Shown: positions 38,637-47,138 of the stretch, one piece after another
Layout: the number at the start of each line of letters is the position of its first letter
How positions within the stretch are numbered: the stretch's first letter is position 1
Assembly: GCA_945901795.1 (NCBI GenBank)
Contig: CAMDLP010000004.1
Coordinates: forward strand, 32,638 to 96,637
DNA from: Akkermansia muciniphila
GTDB taxonomy: Bacteria; Verrucomicrobiota; Verrucomicrobiia; Verrucomicrobiales; Akkermansiaceae
DNA: 64,000 nt
Direction: 5' to 3'
Made by a program: the position numbers and the translations under genes
Notes under the pieces: generated by a model
Database searches by the model: none
What the model was told of the DNA's origin: nothing
The model's input: only the letters and a program-made list of their open reading frames with translations

Positions 38637-39317
38637 TCAATCGTATTTCGGAGCGGCGTGCTGGTTGAAGTAGCCGTCGGTGAGATACATCGTGCCGGCG
38701 TAGTCAGGCAGCGGTCCGGCGTCCGGAGGCAGCGGGATATTGCCGACGGTGGCGTCCTCAGACTGCGAGTAAGCGATGTTCACTGGCGTGCCGACCTTGA
38801 CCAAGCGGAAGAATTTTGGGGCGAGATTCTCGTGCATCCGGATGCAACCGTGGGTGCAGGGCTGATGCTTGACCCAGCCGGTGTGGAAGCCGTAGTTAGG
38901 TTTGAACTCGCACCAGTAGGGCATCGGCGTGCCCTTGAACGACCAGCCGGGAGGGCGGCTGCTGAGCATGGTCTTTGTGACGTTGTTTCCGCTGTAAGCG
39001 TAGCCGTGGGTGTTGGCGCGATGTTTGTGCTCCTTCTTGAAAATGGTGAAGCTGCCAGACGGGGTGGTTGTTCCCGGCGCGCCGACGGAGACCGGCATGG
39101 CGAGCAGGATTTCAGAACCTTCCATCACATACACCCGCTGTTTGCTGAGCGAGACTTTCACCCGGACACTGCCCGGACTGGTGGGGAGTTTGGTGGGGCG
39201 GTCGTAGGCGTGATAAGCTGCTAGACCGGAGCCGCCCGATGAAAGGTTCGAGCAGGAGGAAAACAGGGTGGCCGCGCAGGCTGCGGCGGCGAGTGCGAGA
39301 AGTGATTTTGAATTCAT
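38637..39317 (-). CDS. L,D-transpeptidase (YkuD) lipoprotein
   Basis: A 226-residue lipoprotein (lipobox FSSC, Cys22) with a YkuD catalytic domain that forms or remodels peptidoglycan cross-links. The active site HQPCTHGCIRM contains His156 and the nucleophile Cys158; the upstream FHTG has His145. The start at 39317 is set by the lipoprotein signal; the longer open frame is antisense to intergenic sequence. An envelope lipoprotein lies next upstream. Confidence 0.92.
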   Translation of the reverse strand: MNSKSLLALAAAACAATLFSSCSNLSSGGSGLAAYHAYDRPTKLPTSPGSVRVKVSLSKQRVYVMEGSEILLAMPVSVGAPGTTTPSGSFTIFKKEHKHRANTHGYAYSGNNVTKTMLSSRPPGWSFKGTPMPYWCEFKPNYGFHTGWVKHQPCTHGCIRMHENLAPKFFRLVKVGTPVNIAYSQSEDATVGNIPLPPDAGPLPDYAGTMYLTDGYFNQHAAPKYD

Positions 39318-39385
39318 GGTGTTGTGATCAGGCGGGAGGATTGCGATCGCTTCGAAAAATGCAAGACAAGGTGCGGGGGAATCGC

Positions 39386-39817
39386 TTAGCGGAGCCGCTC
39401 CCAGGAATCCACCCGGGCATTGACGAACCAAACCGAGGCGACGCGGTAGGGGATGTAGGTGACCTCCGGGCCGAAGCCGTATCCATAGCCGGGATAAGCA
39501 TGGTGACCGTAAGACCCGTATCCAAAGCCACCGTAAAAAGTGGAGGTGTAAACCGGACGCGAGCCGGCGTAATCCCAACGCTCCGTTCTCTTGGAATCCT
39601 TGAATCCATCGAAGCTTCGGGCCGGATAGCCCCAGGCGAGCATCACGGCGTCCGGAGACATGCCGCGGGCGATTTGTCCCTGCTCGACGAGGCTCTGGTC
39701 CTTTTTAGGAAGCGCCGCGAAGACCTGCGGGTTTTGTGCGATCCGCGCCTGCGGCGTGGAGGGGACACAAGATGAAAAAGCGAGGCCTACCAACAGTGCG
39801 GTGAAGATTTTTTTCAT
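39386..39817 (-). CDS. BamE/SmpA-like small lipoprotein
   Basis: A 143-residue lipoprotein (FSSC, Cys17). The segment IARGMSPDAVMLAWGYPAR is typical of the BamE/OmlA fold in outer-membrane assembly or related lipoproteins. The second half is rich in Gly and Tyr (FYGGFGYGSYGHHAYPGYGY). Only the fold is suggested; no specific role can be named. Confidence 0.75.
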   Translation of the reverse strand: MKKIFTALLVGLAFSSCVPSTPQARIAQNPQVFAALPKKDQSLVEQGQIARGMSPDAVMLAWGYPARSFDGFKDSKRTERWDYAGSRPVYTSTFYGGFGYGSYGHHAYPGYGYGFGPEVTYIPYRVASVWFVNARVDSWERLR

Positions 39818-39951
39818 GCTCCGGAAATTATGGTAAACCCAGCAGTGATGCAAGGTCCGGCACGATGATTTTCAAGAACCGTTGGAAAGGGGCTTGCCAA
39901 TCGTGAAGCCGACGCCGCAATCTTTGCCCGAACCTTTCCCCGACTTAAAAC

Positions 39952-40236
39952 ATGTCCGAACTTCTCGAAGATGATGATCTCACCGCCGCATTGAAAAAAT
40001 GCCCTGAGTGGGACTACGAAAAAAAAGCGATCACCCGAACCGTCGAGTTCGAGGAATTCATGGATGCGATTGATTTCGTCAACGATCTCGCCGAGATCGC
40101 GGAAGAGGCGCAGCACCATCCGGACATCACCATTAAGCACACCAAGGTGACGTTGAAACTCACCACCCATGACGCCGGCGGCGTGACGGAGCTCGACATC
40201 GAGCTCGCGCAGCGGGTGGACAACCTGGTCGATTGA
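39952..40236 (+). CDS. phhB: Pterin-4a-carbinolamine dehydratase
   Basis: A 94-residue enzyme that dehydrates 4a-hydroxytetrahydrobiopterin. The catalytic signature EEAQHHPDITI (His-His) is at about residues 49-59 and the fold length is normal. In bacteria without phenylalanine hydroxylase it may serve another pterin or act as a DcoH-like regulator. No hydroxylase is nearby. Confidence 0.93.
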   Translation: MSELLEDDDLTAALKKCPEWDYEKKAITRTVEFEEFMDAIDFVNDLAEIAEEAQHHPDITIKHTKVTLKLTTHDAGGVTELDIELAQRVDNLVD

Positions 40237-40296
40237 TCCGCAGGAATTTTGAATCAAGCTGGGTCGTCCGTTCGCGGGTGGCTCTGCTTTTTTCGT

Positions 40297-41076
40297 TCAG
40301 CGGGGGAGCATCAGCTCGTCGTCCTTGAAGCCGGTTAGGTTGCCGAGGCCTTTGAGCAGGCAGCGCAGGGTGAAGAACAGGAAGATCATGATCGGCACGC
40401 CGATGACGGCGAATCCCCAGCCGGTGAGCTTGGCGATGATCACGTTGTAAGTTTCCAGCGCGTCGATGGCTTGGGCATTGAAGCCGTGGAAAAACCATTG
40501 CGCGAGGACGAGGTTCATCAGCGAGCTGAGGAAGAAGGAGGCGGCGAAAAGTTTGGTGGCCTTGTGAAGCAGGCGCTCGTAATCGGCCTGCGCGGAAATC
40601 GCGGTGACGCGGTTCTCGATTTTCGGGATGTCGAAAATCGAATCGTTGTAAAGGAAGACGCGGATCAGCGGGGTGGTCGTGCGGTGCGAGAACAGGATCG
40701 CGACGCCGAGCACGAGCGGAATCAGCGCCTCCTTGAGGCCGAAGAGCAGTCCGGCGTTAGGTTTCACGGTGCCGTTCTTGTTCCACAGATAGACGGTTAG
40801 GCCGCCGGAAAGCAGGACGGAAATCAGCCCGAGCGCGGAGAAGAAGTTGCCCTCGCGGGTCTTGAGGTAATACCAGGCTCCGTAGCCGAGCGGAAGGAGC
40901 AGGGCGAGGATCATCGCCTTGAGCGGTCCGATGTGCCAGGGTCTGGCGATTTTCCCGAGCCTTTCCTGCAAGTCTGGATCTTTGCTGAGGTAGCTGAGGA
41001 TCAGGACGGGAACAATCACGTTGACTAGGATGTTAGCCAGCGGGTGTTCCTTGGGTGTTTTCGTTGGGGTGACCAT
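40297..41076 (-). CDS. VC0807-family membrane protein
   Basis: A 259-residue membrane protein with about five to six helices. The N-terminal stretch NILVNVIVPVLILSYLSKD and the phrase FFSALGLISVLLSGG match a family of uncharacterised proteins (VC0807-like). Function is unknown. It is transcribed on its own strand, downstream of the decayed restriction locus. Confidence 0.72.
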   Translation of the reverse strand: MVTPTKTPKEHPLANILVNVIVPVLILSYLSKDPDLQERLGKIARPWHIGPLKAMILALLLPLGYGAWYYLKTREGNFFSALGLISVLLSGGLTVYLWNKNGTVKPNAGLLFGLKEALIPLVLGVAILFSHRTTTPLIRVFLYNDSIFDIPKIENRVTAISAQADYERLLHKATKLFAASFFLSSLMNLVLAQWFFHGFNAQAIDALETYNVIIAKLTGWGFAVIGVPIMIFLFFTLRCLLKGLGNLTGFKDDELMLPR

Positions 41077-41177
41077 GGACGGCAGAAAGAAAGCATGCCG
41101 CGCCGGATGGTGAAATCAAAAACGGGCGGCGGACTGCGTCCTCGTAGAAAAATTTCGACAGATGGCGGAATTGGAGA

Positions 41178-42481
41178 TTAAAAATGAGTCTGCAGATTTC
41201 CTGCTTTCCACAACTGATCCATGGCTTCGATCCACTCCGAGAGAGCTCTTTTCGTTGCGTGCGGATCGATGAGTGGATGTTCCTGATGCGCGACATGGGA
41301 GTTGCGGAAGTCATTCAGCCTGCGGACCCGATCCAGCAAATCCCTGGCACCGATAAAACGAAGGCCCGTCGTCATCGTGTCGAACCCCCCTCCAATTTTG
41401 GTCGAGTCATTCAATGCGTAATCCAGACAGCTCCGCAGCATTCCGAGCGGGGAAATGCCGCTGCGATAAACCAAGGTTTTCCGCAGGTTCCTGCCCAGTT
41501 TCTCGTAATGCCGCCGCATCCGCTGATCGACCTTGCCGAGATAGGGAGAGAACCAATCCTGTTGATCGACTTGGTTCGCGGGCATGGACGGTGAGAGCTT
41601 TTGAATTACCAATCCTTTGGCACACTCGTCCACCGCTCCGAGCAAAGCCGTGAAAACCGGAGCGAAGTTCACGCCCGGCTTTTTCTCGAAAAACCGATAC
41701 AGCGAGATCGCTTCGTCGGCCGCACGCTTCAGCCGATCCGGCAGCCCGGCGAGCAAACTTTCCGGCACCACTGATTGCACTGCCGGAGCCTCGTCATTCA
41801 GCACCATGACCCGCTCATGACTGGTGATCCTGTCCCGCAGGAATGCTCCGGTGTCCAGTGCCGTCGCTTTCGCCACGGCTGGTCCCATCCAGTCAAATGC
41901 CTCGCCCTTCGCGGATCTGCGGTTCGTGTTGTCGAACAGCCGGTGAATGTTCGTGAGATAAAGCACGCCGCCCGTGTGCGCTCCTCCCGCCTCGTCCTGA
42001 AGCACCGTCGTCAGATTCCAGTCTCCGCGCCACTCCACGGTGATCAGTGGATCGTTATCGAAAATATCAGAGCCTCCGCCCTCCGGTTTAAAATCCTCCT
42101 TCAATCGCTCAAAGACCGTCAGGTTCGGCGCGATCACCAAGAAATGCGGGACATGTTCGAATCGCTCTCTCGGATTGCGTGGAAATAGCTCCACACGATG
42201 CACAGGCTCATCACCTTGGTTTTCCCGGAACCTGTCGCCATCTTGAAAGCGTCGCGGTTCCATGCGTCCTCCTCATCCGTGATACCCAGCGCAGCCGTTT
42301 CCGCCTGCGCTCCGCCGAAGTCTGCGATGATCTGGGCGAGAGTGATGCCGGTCGGGCGGCGCCCGTTCCTCGCCGTGGCTCCTTCGCCGCTATCGGCTCG
42401 GACCCGGTGTTTCAGCGGCTCTTCCCATGCGGAAAAGAGCGGTTCGAGGGATTCGGTTTTGATGGTCAGGGTTCCGGACAT
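41178..42481 (-). pseudogene. Degraded DEAD/DEAH helicase-restriction (type III Res-like) gene
   Basis: The start at 42481 gives MSGTLTIKTESLEPLF and a Walker A motif FKMATGSGKTKVMSL. The frame then breaks near 42165, and sense continues in another frame (HFLVIAPNLTVFERLKEDF, HTGGVLYLTNIHRLFDN). At VMVLNDEA, where DEAH and several hundred helicase residues should follow, it jumps near 41786 to a C-terminal domain ending DFRNSHVAHQEHPLID and WIEAMDQLWKA. So there is at least one frameshift and a large internal deletion. It cannot work as a restriction enzyme. Confidence 0.85.
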
Positions 42482-42529
42482 GAACGTTTGGGTGATTGAC
42501 GAAAGGTTTGGGCGTGCAAGGATTGAGGC

Positions 42530-42712
42530 ATGAAAACATTCACTGCGGTGATCGAGCGGGATTCCGTGACCGGTTTGCTCGTCGGATACGTGCCGGGCTT
42601 TGCGGGCGCGCACTCACAGGCGGAAACCTTGGATGAGCTGAACGAAAACCTCCGTCAATGCCATCGACATGGCAGAACGCCGTGCCTTTCCGCCCGTGAA
42701 GTAGCGGATTGA
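42530..42712 (+). pseudogene. HicB-like antitoxin fragment
   Basis: The first 43 residues (MKTFTAVIERDSVTGLLVGY, then VPGFAGAHSQAETLDELNEN) are the typical partial RNase-H-like fold of HicB antitoxins. After NLRQ the sequence loses family character and ends. A one-base shift gives another short tail (VNAIDMAERRAF). No HicA toxin is next to it. It lies opposite in direction between the Res and Mod remnants. Confidence 0.65.
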
Positions 42713-42721
42713 TAGCGTTCG

Positions 42722-42922
42722 TTAGAATCTCTGCCCGGAAACACCGGCGGTCTTGCCACTCGCCATCAATGGAACGGTTCGATAGATACCTCGCTCATCG
42801 TGCTTGTTGTAGTGCTTCTTCGAAGACTCGGAGTAATCGCCATACTGCGGGTTGAAAGTGTGCCGTCCGGTTGCGGAATAGAACAAGAGAAAGTCTTGGC
42901 TGTTTCTCCACTGTGTTTTCAC
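42722..42922 (-). pseudogene. Fragment of a type III Mod-like DNA methyltransferase
   Basis: The frame includes WRNSQDFLLFYSATGRHTFN, PQYGDYSES and DERGIYRTVPLMASGKT. This is the conserved stretch after the DPPY motif in Mod-type adenine methyltransferases (FFYSKT, FNPQY, DERGRYR). Coding-like sequence in the same frame extends upstream to about 42980 (NVISWKRS). The catalytic DPPY and SAM motifs and the rest of the gene are missing. It precedes the Res remnant on the same strand, the normal mod-res order. Confidence 0.7.
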
Positions 42923-43086
42923 ACCAGCAGCAATTGCCGACCGCTTCCATGAAATGACGTTTCCGTAATGTGGAAAAATGGTGGAGCCGTGGGCGAGTGG
43001 CGGCGATCATTGGTCGCGGCGAATGGCTTGCAGTGGTGGAGCGAATTCGCGGAGACCGGTGATCTCCGCTACATTCGCAATGACGC

Positions 43087-43116
43087 AAAAAAGCGGAGCC
43101 TTGCGGCTCCGCTTTG
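43087..43116 (-). terminator. Terminator of fba
   Basis: On the minus strand, AAAGCGGAGCC / GGCTCCGCTTTTTT with a GCAA loop lies 36 bases after the aldolase stop. Confidence 0.9.
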
Positions 43117-43151
43117 GAATCGCGGACTGAAGTCCTGGACTACTTTTGGAA

Positions 43152-44183
43152 TCAGACTTTGCCGAAAATGGTCTGGCCGGTGGAGCGGAGGTCGTCGCAC
43201 GCCTCTTTCATCCGCTCGCAGAGACTGAGCTCGCCCTTCTTCAAATACGAGCGCGGGTCGTAGTGTTTTTTGTCGCCGACTTCGCCGTCGATCTTGAGCA
43301 CGCCTTCGATGTTCTGACACATGTGGGTGACGATCGGGCGGGTGAACGCGTATTGCGTGTCGGTGTCGATGTTCATTTTCACGACGCCGTAGTCGAGGGT
43401 TTCGCGAAGGTCGCTCTCGGAGGTGCCGGAGCCGCCGTGGAAAACGAGGTCCATTTCGGCGTCCGCGCCGTGCTTGTCCATGACCGCTTTTTGGCCGTCG
43501 CGGAGGATGGTGGGCTTGAGTTTGACCGCGCCGGGCTTGTAGGCACCGTGGACGTTGCCGAAGGTGGCGGCGAACAGGAAGCGGCCGATGGGCTTGAGAG
43601 CTTCGTAAACTTCCACCATATCTTCGGGCGTGGTGTAGAGTTTTTCGATCGGAAGGCCCGAGGTGTCGTGGCCGTCTTCCTCACCACCGACGCAGCCGGC
43701 TTCGACTTCGAGGATGATGCCGAGATCGGCGCACTCTTTGAGCAGCTTTTTGGAAATTTCGAGGTTTTCCTCAAGCGGGACCACCGAGCCGTCGAACATG
43801 TGGGATTGGAACAGCGGGCCTTTTCCTTCGGCGATGCGCTTGCGGGAGGCTTCAAGCAGTGGCTTGAGGAAGCTGTCAACCTTGGCCGGATGGCAGTGGT
43901 CGGTGTGGAGGGCGATGAGCACGTTGTGTTTTTCCGCGAGCAGGTGGCAGGCTTCGGCGAGCACGATGGCTCCGAAGGCGGCGTCTTTCACCGAGGTGCC
44001 GGACGCGAACTCGCCACCGCCGGTGGAGACCTGGATGATCCCGTCGGATTTCATTTCGGAAAAGGCACGCAGCGCACCGTTGATGGTGGGCAGCGAGGTG
44101 ACGTTGATGGCGGGATAGGCGTAACCACCCTTTTGGGCGGCGTCCAACATGGCGCGATATTGTGCGGGAGTTGCGATTGGCAT
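43152..44183 (-). CDS. fbaA: Class II fructose-bisphosphate aldolase
   Basis: Zinc-dependent aldolase of glycolysis and gluconeogenesis, E. coli FbaA type. Zinc and substrate motifs: HTDHCHPAK near residue 95, SHMFDGS, LEVEAGCVGGEEDG, ATFGNVHGAYKPG and VFHGGSGTSESD. Length is 343 residues. The start at 44183 (MPIATPAQY) matches the family; the open frame runs further upstream without support. Monocistronic with a terminator. Confidence 0.96.
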   Translation of the reverse strand: MPIATPAQYRAMLDAAQKGGYAYPAINVTSLPTINGALRAFSEMKSDGIIQVSTGGGEFASGTSVKDAAFGAIVLAEACHLLAEKHNVLIALHTDHCHPAKVDSFLKPLLEASRKRIAEGKGPLFQSHMFDGSVVPLEENLEISKKLLKECADLGIILEVEAGCVGGEEDGHDTSGLPIEKLYTTPEDMVEVYEALKPIGRFLFAATFGNVHGAYKPGAVKLKPTILRDGQKAVMDKHGADAEMDLVFHGGSGTSESDLRETLDYGVVKMNIDTDTQYAFTRPIVTHMCQNIEGVLKIDGEVGDKKHYDPRSYLKKGELSLCERMKEACDDLRSTGQTIFGKV

Positions 44184-44305
44184 GACGAGTGTTTGCTTAG
44201 ACGCGCGGCGGACTAGCGACAAGCCAGAATCGAGGAAATCCGCGGAGCCGCCCGGCTTGTGGCTTGCCAACCGCCGCCCGGCGCGATTGTTTCTCATCCA
44301 TCCCG

Positions 44306-45127
44306 ATGACCTCGTCCGAATCAATTGTCTGCAAACCAACGCCTTGGTTTATCTTCCGTGCGCTGGTGATGCTGCTGATGTTCGGCGTTTTCGCGGTGCT
44401 GTTTTACATCGACGGCTCGACCGGATATCGGAAGAAAAACGAGATTTACTACCTTCACAAGACGTTCCAGATCGCGAACGAGGAGTTTTCAAAAATGAAT
44501 TCCAGCGGCGCGCTCACTCCCGCGGAGTGGAAAGACCATGCGGCGAGACAATCCGTCGCGTTCCCTGACGACCGCACGATTCTGCCCGTTTCCCTCACGC
44601 TGCCGATGCCGTGGCCTGAAATTCTCCACGACTACGAGCGGATGAAGCCGCTGCAATGGAACATCTTGTGGCGCGAATACACCCGCGAGCGCGGCCTCGG
44701 CTCGTCTCCTCCGGAGAGTCCTTACGACGCCGGGAAAATCCGGGAGCAGTGGATCGTCGGCGGAGTCTGCGCCATGCTGGTGGCGACAGCGGCGTTCTTC
44801 CTGCTTCGCACGCTGGGCCGCTCGATTTCGGCGGACGCCGAGGCGGTCACCACGCAACGGGGAAAGCGGATTCCTTACCCGGATCTCAAGACGCTCGATC
44901 TCCGCAAATGGGACACGAAGGGGATCGCCCTCATCGACTATGACGGTGCTTCCGGGAAAGGCCGGATTCGCATCGACGGGCTGACTTACGGCGGTTTCAA
45001 AAAGGACAACGACGAGCCCGCCGAGCGCCTGATGCGCCTGATCCGCTCGCGGTTTTCCGGTGAAATCATCGAATACGCCTCCTTCTCCGACAGCCAATCC
45101 AAGGACGACGCCTCCACTCCTGCCTGA
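44306..45127 (+). CDS. Two-helix membrane protein, unknown function
   Basis: A 273-residue protein with transmembrane segments near residues 16-35 and 150-170 enclosing an exported or periplasmic loop. The C-terminal cytoplasmic part (IPYPDLKTLDLRKWDTKGIA) looks PH-like, as in uncharacterised proteins of Planctomycetes and Verrucomicrobia. The start at 44306 is preferred over 44264. Function is unknown. Confidence 0.68.
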   Translation: MTSSESIVCKPTPWFIFRALVMLLMFGVFAVLFYIDGSTGYRKKNEIYYLHKTFQIANEEFSKMNSSGALTPAEWKDHAARQSVAFPDDRTILPVSLTLPMPWPEILHDYERMKPLQWNILWREYTRERGLGSSPPESPYDAGKIREQWIVGGVCAMLVATAAFFLLRTLGRSISADAEAVTTQRGKRIPYPDLKTLDLRKWDTKGIALIDYDGASGKGRIRIDGLTYGGFKKDNDEPAERLMRLIRSRFSGEIIEYASFSDSQSKDDASTPA

Positions 45128-45238
45128 TTGGTTTTCGCGGGTCCCGTGCTTTTCCGCTCCCGATTCGTTTTCGAGGTTGCCAAGTCGGGTCTGCAAGCGG
45201 TAACCACTCCCAACGCCAACACTCAACAACAGCAACTC

Positions 45239-45481
45239 ATGTCAGACAAAAGTATCGAAGCCCGTGTAAAGGACATCATCGTGGACCAACTTGGCGTCAA
45301 CGCTGATCAAGTGACCACCGAAGCCAAATTCGTCGAGGACCTCGGCGCCGACTCGCTCGACACTGTCGAGCTCGTCATGGCTTTCGAAGAAGAATTCGAC
45401 ATCGAAGTGCCCGACGAAGAGGCTGAAAAGCTTCAAGCCGTGGGCGACGTGGTGAATTACATCACCAGCCAACAAGCCTGA
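45239..45481 (+). CDS. acpP: Acyl carrier protein
   Basis: An 80-residue ACP. The phosphopantetheine site is the serine in [16 protein letters not shown], near residue 38. Length and acidity are standard. It carries acyl chains for fatty-acid synthesis. No fab genes are adjacent, which is unusual, and it ends in its own terminator. The start has no Shine-Dalgarno sequence. Confidence 0.97.
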   Translation: MSDKSIEARVKDIIVDQLGVNADQVTTEAKFVEDLGADSLDTVELVMAFEEEFDIEVPDEEAEKLQAVGDVVNYITSQQA

Positions 45482-45504
45482 TTCCCTTAGGCGAACGCTT
45501 TGCG

Positions 45505-45537
45505 AAAGGGCGGACTCCTGATGGGTGTCCGCCCTTT
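45505..45537 (+). terminator. Terminator of acpP
   Basis: GAAAGGGCGGACT / GGTGTCCGCCCTTTTC hairpin with a T-rich end, about 24 bases after the stop. It overlaps the extended frame of the next gene, supporting that gene's later start. Confidence 0.88.
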
Positions 45538-45577
45538 TCTTTGCATTGCGCCCGATCCGGGTGACTATCTCCTGCCC

Positions 45578-46114
45578 ATGCACTCGCAAGACGACATCCA
45601 CTACGCGCTCGAAACGACCAAGGTTCTCCGCGAGCCGGATCGGCGCATCGACACGTTTGGCGAGACGCGGTTCGAATTCCAGCTCATCAGCGAGCTGATG
45701 GACCGGACCAACGAAGTCCGCATCCGCACCGGCGAGGTCGAGGCCATGCGACCGCGTATTTTGCGTCCGTCCGCTTACAATGAGGTCGCGCTCGATGGAT
45801 TCGATCCATCTGCCAGAGCGCGTTTCGACAAGCTGGTGGACAAGCTCAAAGCCGAAGGCAAGGACCTCGCATTCCTCCAATACGGTTTCCAGTTCAAACG
45901 CGGCCAGGTCCACGAGGAAATCGTTTACGACAGCATGGACGCCGTCCGCGAGCGGGTGCTCGAAGACATCCGCCGCACCGGCAATCCCGCCCGCGCCATC
46001 ATCGAAGGCGTGGACGACGCCTGGGAAATTTCCATCCTCAAGTTCTCTTTCGAGATGATCCTCCGCTCCCACGAAATCAACGCCTTTGATTTCAAGCGCC
46101 GAGGTCTCATTTAA
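45578..46114 (+). CDS. Conserved protein of unknown function
   Basis: A 178-residue soluble protein with landmarks TFGETRFEFQLISELMD near residue 24, LQYGFQFKRG near 105 and DDAWEISILKFSFEMILRS near 150. I have seen comparable sequences as uncharacterised proteins of this and neighbouring phyla; this is memory, not a search. No catalytic motif is visible. It is 17 bases ahead of the LysM gene. The start at 45578 avoids the acpP terminator. Confidence 0.75.
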   Translation: MHSQDDIHYALETTKVLREPDRRIDTFGETRFEFQLISELMDRTNEVRIRTGEVEAMRPRILRPSAYNEVALDGFDPSARARFDKLVDKLKAEGKDLAFLQYGFQFKRGQVHEEIVYDSMDAVRERVLEDIRRTGNPARAIIEGVDDAWEISILKFSFEMILRSHEINAFDFKRRGLI

Positions 46115-46131
46115 GCCCTTCTGTTTCGCCC

Positions 46132-47019
46132 ATGAGCCTTTGGACGGTTTTCAAGATACTCGCCGCCTTGTGCGTTCTCGCGGTCATGGGTTTCACCGGC
46201 ATGTTCGCCTATCATGTCGTCGTCGCGCCACTCGGCGGCGTCTTTGAGCAGATCATTCCCCGTCCCACAGAAGTCGTCGGCACCCCGCCCGATGCTGAGT
46301 TTGCCAAGATGCTAGATTCCGCCGAGCTGCCGGACATTGACCCCGGCGAGAAGGCGTTTCAAAAAGCCCACGAGCTGCTCGCCCTTGGCAAGCTCGACGA
46401 GGCCCGCGAGAAACTAACCGCCATCGTCAACGTCTTCCCCACCTCCTCGTCGGCACCCGTCGCCCGCCGGATCGTCGGCGAGATGAACCTCGATGAAATC
46501 CTCTCCACCACCCACATGGCGGGCAAAAAAACCCACATCGTCAAACGCGGGAATTCGTTCCTCGGCATCGCCGCGGAATACGGCACCTCCCTCGATTCCA
46601 TCATGCATTTCAACGGCATGATGGAGCTCAAAAACATCCAGCCCGGCGAGGAGCTCATCGTCATGCCGCTGAATTTCCGGTTGCTTATCGAGCCGCAGCG
46701 CAAGGCGCTTTCTGTCTGGGACGGTGCCCGCTTCATCCGCGAATACCCGGTCATCCATCTGGATGTCCCTGGCAAGTTAGAAATCGGAAAAACCAAGATC
46801 AGCTCGAAACTGGCCGAGCTGAACGGCCACCCCGTCGCCCCGCAATCCAAAGACTACCGCGCCGCCGAGAAGGTCATCCAGATCGCCAAGCCCTCCCTCC
46901 AGATCCGCGGTGCCTCCGAGGCGACCGACGCCCTCCCGCACGGCATCATCCTGCTCTCACAAGACATGGAGGAGATCAGCCTGCTCACCCGCGTCGGCAA
47001 CGAAGTGGAGATCCGCTGA
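46132..47019 (+). CDS. LysM protein with degenerate L,D-transpeptidase-like domain
   Basis: A 295-residue inner-membrane-anchored protein (helix about residues 7-30). A helical repeat-like region (KAFQKAHELLALGKLDEARE) precedes a LysM domain at about 132-180 (THIVKRGNSFLGIAAEYG), which binds peptidoglycan. The rest follows the YkuD fold (LLIEPQRKALSVWDG). Where active enzymes read HGCIRLS it reads HGIILLSQDMEEIS, with no catalytic cysteine. It probably binds rather than cross-links the wall. Confidence 0.82.
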   Translation: MSLWTVFKILAALCVLAVMGFTGMFAYHVVVAPLGGVFEQIIPRPTEVVGTPPDAEFAKMLDSAELPDIDPGEKAFQKAHELLALGKLDEAREKLTAIVNVFPTSSSAPVARRIVGEMNLDEILSTTHMAGKKTHIVKRGNSFLGIAAEYGTSLDSIMHFNGMMELKNIQPGEELIVMPLNFRLLIEPQRKALSVWDGARFIREYPVIHLDVPGKLEIGKTKISSKLAELNGHPVAPQSKDYRAAEKVIQIAKPSLQIRGASEATDALPHGIILLSQDMEEISLLTRVGNEVEIR

Positions 47020-47138
47020 AAACATGCGTCTGCCATGAAAGACGTGCTCCGCTACCATCCGCTTCTATCGTTCACTTTAAAAACCTCGCGAAACTCGCTG
47101 GCGATTCGGGAAAAAGCTGATTAGCCTCCACGCAATCC

